Below are positions 24,512 to 33,973 of a stretch of DNA of 64,000 nucleotides, piece after piece. Numbering within the stretch: the stretch's first letter is position 1; every line of letters starts with the position of its first letter. Where the stretch lies: the NCBI RefSeq assembly GCF_030122805.1, contig NZ_CP126080.1, forward strand, positions 501,001-565,000. Reading direction: 5' to 3'. The position numbers and the translations under genes are program-made. The notes beneath the pieces are model-generated. The model saw only the letters and a list, made by a program, of their open reading frames with translations. It did not search any database and was not told the DNA's origin. This DNA is from Mesobacillus sp. AQ2 (GTDB lineage Bacteria > Bacillota > Bacilli > Bacillales > Cytobacillaceae).

Positions 24512-25245
24512 TGGATGATTGATAGCTTTTTGGCTTCAACCCCCGAACCTGTCAAAATACCGATGCTATCTTGACAGCTTATCAGCTTCTGCCCCAGAAC
24601 CTGTCAAAATAACTATGTATTCTTGACAACTTTTCGGCTTCAACCCCCGAACCTGTCAAAATACCGATGCTATCTTGACAGCTTATCAGCTTCTGCCCCA
24701 GAACCTGTCAAAATAACTATGTATTCTTGACAACTTTTCGGCTTCAACCCCCGAACCTGTCAAAATAACAATGCTATCTTGACAACTTTTCGGCTTCAAC
24801 CCCCGAACCTGTCAAAATACCGATGTATTCTTGACAACTTTTCGGCTCCTGCCCTCGGACCTGTCTAAAAAACGATGCTTTCTTGACAGCTTATCGGCTT
24901 CAACTCCAGAACCTGTCAAAATACCGATGCTTTCTTGACAGCTTATCGGCTTCAACCCCCGAACCTGTCAAAATACCGATGCTTTCTTGACAACTTTTCG
25001 GCTTCTGCCCTCGGACCTGTCCAAAAAACGATGCTTTCTTGACAGCTTATCGGCTTCTGCCCTCGGACCTGTCAAAATACCGATGTTATCTTGACAACTT
25101 TTCGGCTTCTAGCCCCGAACCTGTCAAAATAATGATGCTATCTTGACAACTTATCGGCTTCAACCCTCGGACCTGTCAAAATACCGATGCTATCTTGACA
25201 GCTTATCGGCTTCAACCGCCGAACCTGTCAAAATAATGACGCTGG
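24512..25245. repeat. 52-bp tandem repeat array 2 (14 units)
   Basis: The GTCAAA or GTCTAAA/GTCCAAA core recurs at exactly 52-base steps fourteen times, from 24551 to 25227, with a partial unit before. Each unit reads ACCTGTCAAAATACCGATG, then (C)TATCTTGACA(G/A)CTT, then ATCGGCTTCAACCCCCGA with limited variants. TGTCAA and TTGACA form an inverted pair 15 bases apart. Reverse-complementing the unit of the array at 1-545 gives the same order of boxes (ACCTGTCTAAA, TTTGACAGCTT, GCTTC), so the two arrays are diverged relatives in opposite orientation with identical period. Confidence 0.95.
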
Positions 25246-25428
25246 ATTAACATCTTCAACCAGTAATTTAGAATCATTGATATAGTGATTTAACAAACAA
25301 ATCTCTTCCATATAGTTGGATACTAAGAGGGATTATTGAATGTTTTATAGAAAGTATTTAAAAGCAATGAAATGTTTGTTCCAGGACGATCAATGTAAAG
25401 ATAACTAGGAAAGTAAGGAGATTCAATA

Positions 25429-26283
25429 ATGTCCTATTGGGAAACGAGATTAATTAATACCGCACGTGGATACTTTGAGGTTTTTGTTAAGGGAGAGGGC
25501 AGTCCGATTTGCGTTACTCATCATTATTCAGAGTTTAACCATACAGGTGATTACTTCGCAGATACTTTTACAGAGAATAATATGGTCTATCTCGTGAATT
25601 TAAAGCAGGCCGGAAATTCAAGTAAGGCAAATGAGGCTCATGAGTTGAGTATGTTTGATGCTGTATACGATCTTGAAGCAATCCGGGAGGCCCTGGGTTA
25701 TTCCCAGTGGAGCTTTGCCGGTCACTCAACAGGAGGTATGATAGGGGTCATTTACGGTATTCATTTTTCTGAGTCACTCACTTCACTAATAATTGTCGGG
25801 GCAGCTGCAAGGAAATATGCTAATTCATCCTCTAAATGTATCTATCATCCTGACCACCCACAGTTCGACCGAATGCAGCAGCTTATAGAGACTTTAAAAA
25901 GCACTGAATTAACACCTAGTGAAAGAGAGCGTTTCTCAAAAGAGAGAACTAAACTGTCTTTATTTCATCCAGATAAGTATGATGAATATTTTCCTTTAGG
26001 CATACATAAAAAGATGTCTGCTTCAAGAATGAATTTTTTTATTAGGGAAGAAATGATTTTTGATGTAACCCGTGAGTTAGAAAAGCTCTCAACTCCTACC
26101 TTAATTTTGAGTGGCCGACATGATGTACAATGCCCGTATTCTTTCTCCGTAGAAATGAGCGAGTTAATCCCAAGATCCCAACTAATTGTTTTTAATGAGA
26201 GCAATCATTACCCTTTCCTAGAAGAAAAGTTGTTGTTTAAACAAGTCATTTCAACTTTCTTAACAGAAACTGTTTTTTATTGA
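25429..26283 (+). CDS. Alpha/beta hydrolase
   Basis: 284 aa. Nucleophile elbow GHSTGGMIG (Ser about 103), acid in ILSGRHDVQCPYSF (Asp about 229) and His in FNESNHYPFLEE (about 263) form the catalytic triad order of the fold. The oxyanion His stretch VTHHYSEF precedes. A cap region with RERFSKERTKLSLFHPDKYD lies between. Start ATG has AAGGAG upstream. Such enzymes cleave esters, lactones or amides; the substrate is unknown. It opens a short plus-strand run of accessory-looking genes after the repeat array. Confidence 0.85.
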   Translation: MSYWETRLINTARGYFEVFVKGEGSPICVTHHYSEFNHTGDYFADTFTENNMVYLVNLKQAGNSSKANEAHELSMFDAVYDLEAIREALGYSQWSFAGHSTGGMIGVIYGIHFSESLTSLIIVGAAARKYANSSSKCIYHPDHPQFDRMQQLIETLKSTELTPSERERFSKERTKLSLFHPDKYDEYFPLGIHKKMSASRMNFFIREEMIFDVTRELEKLSTPTLILSGRHDVQCPYSFSVEMSELIPRSQLIVFNESNHYPFLEEKLLFKQVISTFLTETVFY

Positions 26284-26433
26284 ACTATTTACGCAGCAAA
26301 GTTCAATAGAAGGACAATTTATATATAGAAACTAAATGTTAGAATACAGCGAAGAAGGTTAAAACTTGGATTCAATAGAAGGTAAGCATCCATCAGTGTT
26401 TGGCAATAATTGTATAAAAAAGGAGTGTTTGGA

Positions 26434-26565
26434 ATGGTCCTTGTTCTCACTCTTACAATAGCTGCAATTATAGGTATAATCTATGGAATAGGTAAGAAAA
26501 ACAAACCTTCGATAGTCGGATCAGCCACTCTATTGGTTTTCATATTAAATAAAGAGGTACTATAA
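26434..26565 (+). CDS. Small hydrophobic protein (43 aa)
   Basis: ATG 26434 follows AAAAAAGGAGTGTTTGG, a very strong ribosome site; 43 codons to TAA at 26563. First helix VLVLTLTIAAIIGIIYGIG, basic turn KKNKPS, second hydrophobic stretch SATLLVFIL. No family recognised. It ends one base before the start of the Nudix gene, so the two are probably co-translated. Confidence 0.6.
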   Translation: MVLVLTLTIAAIIGIIYGIGKKNKPSIVGSATLLVFILNKEVL

Positions 26566-26566
26566 A

Positions 26567-27001
26567 GTGCAAAAATGGTTTGGTTCTTCAGGTGTATGTA
26601 TTAATGAAAATGGTGATTTGTTAATGGTTTTGCAAGGAAAACCCGAAGAGAAAAAAACGTGGTCTATTCCATCGGGTGGAAAGGAACATAACGAAACATT
26701 CCAAGAATGTTGTGTTAGAGAAATTGAGGAAGAAACAGGTTATATTGCCGAAATAGTTGAAGAAATAAAGGTTAAAAGAGGAATTTATGAACACCTTAAT
26801 ATTTCATTTGAAGTCCATTATTTTTTAGTAAAGACAGTCGGTGGAAAAAGAAATTTCCAAGATCCAGATAATCTGATTTATGATATTGCTTGGAAAAACG
26901 TTGATGAAATAAAGACTTTAGAATTATCATTTCCAGAAGATAGAGATTTTTTAATGGACTACATAACGAAAGAATACAAGTCCCAATCTCTATTGAAGTA
27001 A
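26567..27001 (+). CDS. Nudix hydrolase
   Basis: 144 aa, GTG start. The Nudix box is complete: GGKEHNETFQECCVREIEEE followed by TGY (G-x5-E-x7-R-E-x2-E-E-x-G), about residues 42-64, binding the divalent metal that cleaves a nucleoside diphosphate linked to another moiety. It is preceded by TWSIPSGG, typical for the fold. Substrate unknown. Coupled with the 43-aa membrane gene upstream. The 3' end carries a copy of the dispersed hairpin repeat at 27002-27045. Confidence 0.87.
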   Translation: MQKWFGSSGVCINENGDLLMVLQGKPEEKKTWSIPSGGKEHNETFQECCVREIEEETGYIAEIVEEIKVKRGIYEHLNISFEVHYFLVKTVGGKRNFQDPDNLIYDIAWKNVDEIKTLELSFPEDRDFLMDYITKEYKSQSLLK

Positions 27002-27045
27002 TGGGTGCGTTGATCCAGGAAGGAGATCGACCACCTTTTTTGGGA
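27002..27045 (+). repeat. Dispersed cassette-type hairpin repeat, partial copy
   Basis: GGTGCGTTGATCCAGGAAGG, then CCACCTTTTTTGG, matches the 5' half of the repeats at 55585 and 59547. The 3' half is missing; the T-run is followed directly by the ribosome site of the next gene. Confidence 0.7.
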
Positions 27046-27052
27046 GGAAATA

Positions 27053-27307
27053 ATGAGGAAGATCAAATACCTATTTCTAGTGATAAGCTTTTTGGGATTT
27101 TGTGTTGTTGCCGGAATATTGCATATTGAATATATAAAAGCAGATGAGTATGCAAAGTTTGACGGAAGTCTGGAGGCAGCTAAAAAAGCATTGAATTTAG
27201 AAATTATAAATTCAATATATTTCCCCGTAATACTAATCATTCATCTCACTCTTTTTATTATCTTTAAATTCAAAGGATCACGGAAATCCCTTTCAAATGA
27301 AAATTAA
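27053..27307 (+). CDS. Small membrane protein (84 aa)
   Basis: ATG with TGGGAGGAAATA upstream. Two hydrophobic helices (YLFLVISFLGFCVVAGILHI, about 6-25, and IYFPVILIIHLTLFIIF, about 55-71) are separated by a charged loop KADEYAKFDGSLEAAKKALN, with a basic C-terminus. Function not recognised. Confidence 0.65.
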   Translation: MRKIKYLFLVISFLGFCVVAGILHIEYIKADEYAKFDGSLEAAKKALNLEIINSIYFPVILIIHLTLFIIFKFKGSRKSLSNEN

Positions 27308-27430
27308 TACCTAGATGAAATGATAACACGTCTCTCGAATTGGACTATGTAAGCACGATAATGGAATGGATTGTAATTAGCAATAACACTTATTGAGAAT
27401 GCATATTCGTATTATTGGGGATGAGGACTG

Positions 27431-27940
27431 ATGGGTACACAAAACAAAGAACCAATGAAAGATAATGGTGTTAAATTGGAATTCTATAATTCGGAGTATG
27501 AGTTGGCGTTAAGTGAATTTTTCTTACCTGGCTCTCAACAGCAATTTACAGCACTGCCTATAGAGATGTTAGAAAAAGCAAAGACTGATAAGAGTAGACA
27601 CCCGATAGTAATCTTGAGCGAAGAAGAACCAGTCGGCTTCTTCGTATTACGTACAGGAGATGAAATATTGGAGTTTACTGAAAATCCACGAGCATTGCTC
27701 TTAATAGCATTATCAATTAACTCTTCTGAGCAAGGCAAGGGTTATGCGAAGTTAGGAATGAACCTATTAAACGATTTTGTACTCAGAAACTACCCAAATT
27801 CAAATGAGGTTGTTTTAGCAGTTAACAGCAGAAATATCCCTGCTCAAAAGCTATATGGAAAGGTAGGATTCGTTGATACTGGGAGACGAAAAATGGGTAA
27901 GATAGGTGAACAAATGATATACGAACTAAAAATTAATTAG
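27431..27940 (+). CDS. GNAT family N-acetyltransferase
   Basis: 169 aa. EEPVGFFVLRTGDE gives strands 2-3, LLLIALSINSSEQGKGYAKL holds beta-4 and the CoA loop EQGKGYA, and NIPAQKLYGKVGF the C-terminal motif. Start ATG with ATGAGGACTG upstream. The substrate is unknown; a spermine/spermidine- or amino-sugar-type acceptor cannot be told apart by eye. Confidence 0.85.
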   Translation: MGTQNKEPMKDNGVKLEFYNSEYELALSEFFLPGSQQQFTALPIEMLEKAKTDKSRHPIVILSEEEPVGFFVLRTGDEILEFTENPRALLLIALSINSSEQGKGYAKLGMNLLNDFVLRNYPNSNEVVLAVNSRNIPAQKLYGKVGFVDTGRRKMGKIGEQMIYELKIN

Positions 27941-28156
27941 AAGGATTTCACAGAAAGTTGATTGACTTCTAAAAACTATCCATAAGTGAACTGTAAAAGT
28001 GTTATTCAAGTAAAGGAGCCATTATTTACTTGAACTGGCCTCGAAAGCATGGTGACGTACCCTATGTTGGGAAATTTTCAAATTAATGGTTTCTTAACAT
28101 TCTGTCAATATTGGTGTGGTAAGTTAGTGAGGAAAACACCAATAAGGAGTGAGAAA

Positions 28157-29794
28157 ATGTTCCGTCAAAAGTTTTCTGTTTTTGCCTTGATTTTGATGCT
28201 GCTGTCTCCAACTTTGTTTCATTTCGCCTCCGAAGTGTCTGCGGAAAATGCGCTTGACCAGGCGCCTGAGCTTCAGCCCTACGGAACTGCGAATGGCAAG
28301 AGGGTGCTATTCGACAATACTCATGGCCAAACGGCAGGTGCTGCCGACTGGGTTCTCGATGGGGCCTTCTCTGATTTTGCCAGCGCCCTGGCGAATAAGG
28401 GATACTATGCGAAAGAACTGAGGAAAAACACTTCCATTACGTACGAGGATTTAAAAGCCTATGATGTCTTTATCATCGGCGAAGCGAATATACCATACAA
28501 ATCGTCTGAACAGGCTGCGATGCTTCAGTATGTGCAAGATGGCGGAAGCATATTTTTCATCGGTGATCATTATAATGCGGACCGAAACAAGAACCGCTGG
28601 GATGCTTCTGAGATTTTTAACGGATACCGCCGCGGTGCTTACTATGATCCGGCAAAAGGAATGGGTTCAGAGGAAGCTTCATCTTCAGCCATGCAGGGAG
28701 TCACGGGTTCTGACTGGCTTGGAGACAACTTTGGGGTGCGATTCCGCTACAACGCAATTGGCGACGTAACGGCGAATGACATTGTTGCGCCGAGTCAGGC
28801 GTTCGGGATTACATCCGGAGTCGGGACTGTGGCGATGCATGCAGGGTCAACTTTGGCGATTATGGACCCAAACAAGGCAAAAGGTGTTGTCTACTTGCCT
28901 CAAACTACAGCGGCCTGGACACATGCTGTTGACCAGGGTGTCTATAATGGGGGCGGCAGGGCAGAGGGACCTTATGCAGCGGTTTCCAAGGTTGGATTAG
29001 GGAAGGCTGCGTTCATTGGGGATTCTTCCCCGGTAGAAGATTCAACTCCAAAATACCTGCGTGAAGAAACGGGCGGTACGAAAACTACCTATGATGGATT
29101 TAAAGAGCAGAACGACAGTACTTTGCTTGTCAATTTGATTGATTGGCTAGCCAAGCAGGAAAATTATACTTCTTTATCACAGGTTAGCGGATTGCAGCTT
29201 GATCAGCCAACAGACCTGTTAGCGATGGAAACACCTGAGACTTCCACTGAACCAGAAGCGGAGCCTTGGTCACAGCCTTCAGCGGACTACAAGTAGTATG
29301 ACCCATCAACCTTCAAGTCGGGATCATATGGTTACGATGATGGCGGCACTGTGGGACCAGCAACAGTGGATGAGGATTTTGAGTCAGGGACAAAGGGAGC
29401 GTATTCTGCAGGGAATGTGTCGCTATCAAGTGGATCCTGGTATTTTGACAATGCGTTGCTTGGCAATTTATCCAGTGATAAGAAAAATGGTATACAGTCT
29501 GCGCGCGTCCGGTCATATGGGACCCTTACAATGAAATTTGATGTAAACGGGGCAAAAAGTGTACAAGTTTCCCACGCGAACTTTGGAACCGACACTGGTG
29601 CCTCATGGCAGCTGCAAATGTCGACGAATGGAGGAACGTCTTGGACCAACGTCGGCAGCTCGAATACCAGCGGATCGGCATTAGCGGTTAAAACTTTTAC
29701 ATTAAACCTAACCTCACCTGTAAGGTTCAGGATCGTTGTTTCTGGAACTTCCGGAAAAAGGCTCAATTTCGATGATATTTTGATCAGTAATTAA
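28157..29794 (+). pseudogene. Secreted protein interrupted by an in-frame TAG
   Basis: Start ATG 28157 with AAGGAGTGAG upstream. Signal peptide MFRQKFSVFALILMLL... with cleavage near VSA-EN. The first part (RVLFDNTHGQTAGAADWVLD, then DVFIIGEANIPYKSSEQAAM, then DGGSIFFIGDHYNADR) resembles glutamine-amidotransferase-like/DUF4350 domains used in secreted nuclease-type proteins. TAG at 29294-29296 follows SADYK; the same frame continues as YDPSTFKSGSYGYDDGG to a beta-rich C-terminal module ending RLNFDDILISN at 29794. The uninterrupted protein would be 545 codons. Either a real amber mutation or a sequence error; function not established. Confidence 0.7.
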
Positions 29795-29805
29795 GTTTTG
29801 CATCC

Positions 29806-29841
29806 GGGCTTGCCTTCCAATTGAGGAGGCAGGCCTTTTTT
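29806..29841 (+). terminator. Terminator of secreted-protein gene
   Basis: GCTTGCCTTCC pairs with GGAGGCAGGC and is followed by TTTTTT. Confidence 0.75.
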
Positions 29842-30122
29842 GTATAGCCTGCATTTTGAACGAGCTGCACCAGATTCCCTTATGAACCGTAGGCTATGTA
29901 CTTAAACTCTCCATTCCCGATTCCGGTAAGCGGTCCATCTATATTGGCTCTAGTTAGTATGGTCACCTGCTTCTTCAATCTCCTTGAAAGCATACATGGA
30001 AAAGCTGGTTCCTCCAGAAGAATTTCATTTTACATTCTCTTCATGTTTTTTTACATAAACAAAGCAGACTTTTAAAATCTCTTTGCTATTCTATCAATAG
30101 ATTGAATAGGGGAGGGATCTTT

Positions 30123-31337
30123 ATGTCGAATAAGGGATTAGGTAAAGGAATTGAAAGGCGAGATTTTTTAAAGGCGGGAGGAGTGGGTGCTCTTGCATTG
30201 ACACTGGCATCCACGGGAATTCCGGCTAATTTGTTTGAACCAAAGGCATATGCGGCGGCAAATGTGGAAATGAAGCTTCAATTCAAACCTGATGGTAAAT
30301 TTAAGATTGTCCAGTTCAATGATACGCAGGATGATGAGAATATTGATAGAAGGACGATTGAATTAATGGGAAAAGTCCTTGATGAAGAAAAGCCGGACTT
30401 TGTGGTGCTGAACGGAGACAATATAACAGGCGGCTGTGATACCCCTGATGAAATGAAGCAGGCCATCAACAATGTAGCCCAGCCAATGGAAAAAAGGGGA
30501 ATCAAATGGGCTATTACATATGGGAATCACGACGAGGATTCCACACCAAAAAGCGGCCTGAATGAGGATGACATGCTCAATATTTATATGTCCTACAAAT
30601 TCAATATGAATCAGCCGGGTCCGAAGGGAATTACTGGAACAGGCAATATGAATCTCCTGATCAAGAATTCCCACGGAAAAAAAGCTGCCTTCAATCTTTG
30701 GCTGCTTGACAGCGGACGGTATGCGCCGAAAACGATTGCCGGACAGGACTTCAGCGGCTACCCAACATGGGACTGGCTGCGTTTCAATCAGGTGAATTGG
30801 TACTATGAAACATCAAAGAGTCTCGAACAGCAAGTCGGCCATAAAGTCCCTTCCCTTATGTTCATCCATATTCCACTTTGGGAGCATCGTTTTATGTGGT
30901 TCGCAAGCGTCGATGGTAGAACGGATGCACATCATGCGAACGCTGTGGAAAAGCATGGAATCACTGGCGAAAGAAATGAAGACGAATGTCCCGGTCCGAT
31001 CAACAGCGGCATGTTCTCTGCCATTCTTGACCGCGGTGATGTCAAAGGCGTATTTTGCGGGCATGACCACATCAATACGTATTCAGGAAACTATTATGGA
31101 GTCATGCTTGGATATGGAGGCAGTACAGGTTTTGGCACCTATGGCCTGCCTGGAGCCGACCGCAACCGGTTAAGAGGCGCAAGGGTTTTCAATCTGGATG
31201 AAAATAATGAAAACGTGCTGGTTGAAACACATATGGTCTTCGCAAAGGACTATGGCATCGATTTAACCGCAAATGACCAGAGCGTTGCTCCTGCTCCAAT
31301 TGATGAAAGCAAGAAGAAAGAAAAAGTAGTTAGATAG
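30123..31337 (+). CDS. Tat-exported metallophosphoesterase
   Basis: 404 aa from ATG 30123 (GGGGAGGG upstream). Twin-arginine signal: ERRDFLKAGGVGALALTLAS, then a site near AYAAA. Calcineurin-like motifs: FKIVQFNDTQ (usual DxH replaced by NDTQ), VVLNGDNITGG, TYGNHDED, FIHIPLWEH and GVFCGHDHINTY. The missing first Asp/His suggests altered metal site 1. Family members hydrolyse phosphate mono- or diesters outside the cell, often under phosphate starvation. Only the signal and motif set are seen; substrate is inference. Confidence 0.87.
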   Translation: MSNKGLGKGIERRDFLKAGGVGALALTLASTGIPANLFEPKAYAAANVEMKLQFKPDGKFKIVQFNDTQDDENIDRRTIELMGKVLDEEKPDFVVLNGDNITGGCDTPDEMKQAINNVAQPMEKRGIKWAITYGNHDEDSTPKSGLNEDDMLNIYMSYKFNMNQPGPKGITGTGNMNLLIKNSHGKKAAFNLWLLDSGRYAPKTIAGQDFSGYPTWDWLRFNQVNWYYETSKSLEQQVGHKVPSLMFIHIPLWEHRFMWFASVDGRTDAHHANAVEKHGITGERNEDECPGPINSGMFSAILDRGDVKGVFCGHDHINTYSGNYYGVMLGYGGSTGFGTYGLPGADRNRLRGARVFNLDENNENVLVETHMVFAKDYGIDLTANDQSVAPAPIDESKKKEKVVR

Positions 31338-31418
31338 ATTTTAAAGAGAAGCAATTTGGACGAATTTTAGAAGAACGAAGTCGCTTACCGTCATAAATAT
31401 TTTAAAAAATTCAAGAAT

Positions 31419-31445
31419 GCCTATCCCTCGGGATGGGCGTTTTTT
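31419..31445 (+). terminator. Terminator of phosphoesterase gene
   Basis: GCCTATCCC/GGGATGGGC stem (one G-U pair) and a T-run. It overlaps the upstream ATG of the next open frame, which is therefore unlikely to be used. Confidence 0.75.
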
Positions 31446-31488
31446 GTGTAAAAGGATACTAGCCAGGATCGATAGGGATTTGATCACG

Positions 31489-31782
31489 ATGTATCCGGCA
31501 TGGGGTTCAGGATATGTAAAGGATCATAAGTTAATCGCAAAATATGATGAAAAGTATTTCGTCCTAAATATGATAGAGATGATAAAGGAACAGAACAACC
31601 TAGATCAAGTTTTTATTGATTGTGTGAAATGGGATATTGTAAATGCAATTATGGAAAGTTCATTTAGCATAAAAGAAAATGAAGTCAGCTTTTTTAAAGA
31701 ATTACTAAAATTGTATGAATCGGGTAATTACCCTTGCGGAGCTCAAGTGAAAGGTAATGGAGTAACATTATTGATTTACTAA
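31489..31782 (+). CDS. Hypothetical soluble protein (97 aa)
   Basis: From ATG 31489 the protein begins MYPAWGSGYVKDHKLIAKYD and continues with helical segments (FVLNMIEMIKEQNNLDQVF, CVKWDIVNAIMESSFSIKEN) and ends GAQVKGNGVTLLIY. The longer frame from 31417 starts inside the preceding terminator. The ribosome site (AGGGAT) is weak and far, so the start is uncertain. No family recognised; it could be the 3' part of a larger gene. Confidence 0.45.
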   Translation: MYPAWGSGYVKDHKLIAKYDEKYFVLNMIEMIKEQNNLDQVFIDCVKWDIVNAIMESSFSIKENEVSFFKELLKLYESGNYPCGAQVKGNGVTLLIY

Positions 31783-31945
31783 GTTTCATCAACTAAAGGG
31801 GCAGTAATGTGGAATAAGAAAATCGTCATTTGTGTAATGCGTAATAGGCCGTTATTGCAAAATGAAAAAGCCAGAATTTCTTCTGGCAAAGGGGGGTACC
31901 TATTCTTATAACTTTTAGTTGCGAATCCTAGTTTATAAGGTTATT

Positions 31946-32152
31946 TTAGAAAAATAACCTAAAAAGAGCAACAATTAGAGCTAATCGAATAAGTAATCGT
32001 ACTAAACGACCTCTAATGCGTGTTTCTAAAACAAGAGAATCACTTCCAACAGATAAAAGGGTACCTCTATAGGTGCCTTCTGTTGTAATAACTTCAACAT
32101 CTTCACCTACTAGTTTATGTGCTCCATTTATAAAATTATCCTTACTGTTCAT
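31946..32152 (-). CDS. Small LSm-like/DUF2642-type protein
   Basis: 68 aa from ATG 32152 (AAAGGTGGTGG upstream). KLVGEDVEVITTEGTYRGTL followed by LSVGSDSLVLE is the small barrel pattern found in DUF2642-like Bacillus proteins; the end RLVRLLIRLALIVALFRLFF is a basic-hydrophobic helix that may bind membrane or nucleic acid. The family is often spore-associated (inference). An analogous barrel appears in the protein at 50836. Confidence 0.6.
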   Translation of the reverse strand: MNSKDNFINGAHKLVGEDVEVITTEGTYRGTLLSVGSDSLVLETRIRGRLVRLLIRLALIVALFRLFF

Positions 32153-32164
32153 CTTGTCCACCAC

Positions 32165-32827
32165 CTTTCTTGTTATTATTAAATGCGATTAACATAGAAA
32201 GGTTTGGACATTTATTAGAGTGAAAAAATTTTTTATTGTAAATAAAATTCATACAAGAAGTTTAATTAGTAGTTCAATGATAAAGTGTATTAAATAACAT
32301 TATTTGTCCTAACTTTGTGAAACAATGTACTTAAAGTAAAGGGTTCTTAGCTAAACATCCTCATTGATGAAAATCGCTTAACGTCAACGTTAAGTGATTT
32401 TTGATTTTCTCGGTAAAAATGTACCGTAATTTGATGACCCACAGGATATTCAGTTAAATCACAATATGATTTACTAAGTCGAAATAGACCCTGTTGCTCT
32501 TAGGAAAGCATTTTACCAAAGTAGGCGTTCTTCATTGTTAATTCAAGTGGTTTTAAAAGGATATCATTTTGTAAGCCTACGAAACTTCCGATATTTCTTC
32601 ATATTCTTCCCTCAGCAGTCGTGAGTCTGGCTCATCCAGATTTAACCCAGTATTTCTTTGGAATGTTACCGCTTCCATTCACTATCTCGGCCTTATGCTC
32701 GCGAATGGCTCCGCATCCCTTGAATGTCATTCTGAGGATGTTACCATAGATAACGTTGGTAAAAAAAGAACGGTTTACGAACACTTTTTGAATGAGGTGC
32801 TCAGGCAGATTTACAAGGAGGTATTGG
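32165..32827. other. Long leader region before proB
   Basis: About 660 bases without a supported gene. A piece near 32319-32355 (TTGTGAAACAATGTACTTAA) is related to the repeat at 60318. On the minus strand, 32590-32750 reads as a short coding-like stretch (RMTFKGCGAIREHKAEIV) broken by stops, perhaps a dead gene. No T-box specifier or the conserved AGGGTGGNACCGCG was found. Confidence 0.45.
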
Positions 32828-33952
32828 ATGTTAGAGCAAGACAGGAAGATAAAAAGAGTTGTAATTAAGATTGGCAGCAGTTCACTAACGAGTATGCACG
32901 GGGAAATCAGCCGCAGGAAGCTGGAAAACCTGGCGAACCAGATTGTTGCCTTGAAGGATGCGGGGTATGAAACGGCGGTGGTTTCATCAGGCGCTGTGGC
33001 AGCAGGCTACCGCAAGCTTGGATGCATCGAGCGGCCGACTTCATTGCCGGAAAAACAGGCAGCAGCTTCGATTGGCCAGGGCTTGTTGATGGAATCTTAC
33101 TCAGAACTCTTTTTATCTCATGGGTATGTGGCTTCCCAGATTTTGATCACGAGAAGCGACTTCGCGAATGAGAATCGATACAACAATATGAAAAATACGT
33201 TGAACGTGCTGTTGGAGAGAGGGATCATCCCGATTATCAACGAAAATGATACGGTTACGGTCGACCGTCTTCGTTTCGGCGACAATGACACATTATCGGC
33301 GAAGGTCGCGGCGCTGATAGAGGCAGATCAGTTGATCATCCTTTCCGACATCGATGGGTTGTATGATGCGAATCCGAATTCGAACCCAGAGGCTAAGCTG
33401 CTTGATAAGGTGCGCGGAATCACTCCCGAAATCGAAGCGGCAGCAGGCGGTTCTGGAAGCGCTGTTGGTACTGGGGGAATGAAATCGAAAATCTCCGCTG
33501 TAAAAATTGCGATGGCATCGGGAATTGATTCATTTTTAGGAAAGGCCGACAGCGAAAACATTTTGATGAAGGCGGTGACTGGAAGTGCAAAGGGGACATA
33601 TTTCAACCAGGATCCGGAGGGCTTCAACCTCGATAACAATCAGCAATGGATCGCTTTCCATTCCGGGCCTGAGGGGGAAGTAATCATCCGCCCAGAATCA
33701 AGTGCGGCGATCATTGAAGACCGGAAAAATATCCTCCCATCCGACATCCTTCAGGTAAAAGGGAAGTTCGGTGAGGGGGCCGTCGTCAGAGTAATGGATG
33801 TAGACGGAGAAGAGATCGGCCTTGGACGAATCAATTATTCCAGCGTGAAATTGGAAGAAACACTGATTGAAGAAGAATGTGAGCGAAAAGAAGCGATCGA
33901 ACAGGGCACCTTTGTCTGTTCACTTGATTTTGCATTACCGGTATCAGTCTAA
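32828..33952 (+). CDS. proB: Glutamate 5-kinase ProB
   Basis: 374 aa from ATG 32828 (AAGGAGG upstream). Catalyses ATP-dependent phosphorylation of glutamate, the first step of proline synthesis. Amino acid kinase domain: RVVIKIGSSSLTS (about 8-20), VSSGAVAAGYRKLG, PIINENDTVTVDRLRFGDND and GTGGMKSKISAVKIAMASGI; the C-terminal PUA domain spans about 275-365 (NILPSDILQVKGKFGEGAVV). Followed after 21 bases by proA. Product feedback by proline or an osmotic signal is expected, but the leader shows no clear T-box. Confidence 0.95.
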   Translation: MLEQDRKIKRVVIKIGSSSLTSMHGEISRRKLENLANQIVALKDAGYETAVVSSGAVAAGYRKLGCIERPTSLPEKQAAASIGQGLLMESYSELFLSHGYVASQILITRSDFANENRYNNMKNTLNVLLERGIIPIINENDTVTVDRLRFGDNDTLSAKVAALIEADQLIILSDIDGLYDANPNSNPEAKLLDKVRGITPEIEAAAGGSGSAVGTGGMKSKISAVKIAMASGIDSFLGKADSENILMKAVTGSAKGTYFNQDPEGFNLDNNQQWIAFHSGPEGEVIIRPESSAAIIEDRKNILPSDILQVKGKFGEGAVVRVMDVDGEEIGLGRINYSSVKLEETLIEEECERKEAIEQGTFVCSLDFALPVSV

Positions 33953-33973
33953 AACTTTACAGGAGGCGTTTTG

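Noticed and set aside
29351..29794. Separate small gene after the amber codon
   Set aside because: It is in the same frame as the upstream gene, lacks a ribosome site and a signal peptide, and reads as its C-terminal module.
32165..32827. T-box leader for proBA
   Set aside because: The conserved T-box sequence and a clear antiterminator/terminator pair were looked for and not found.
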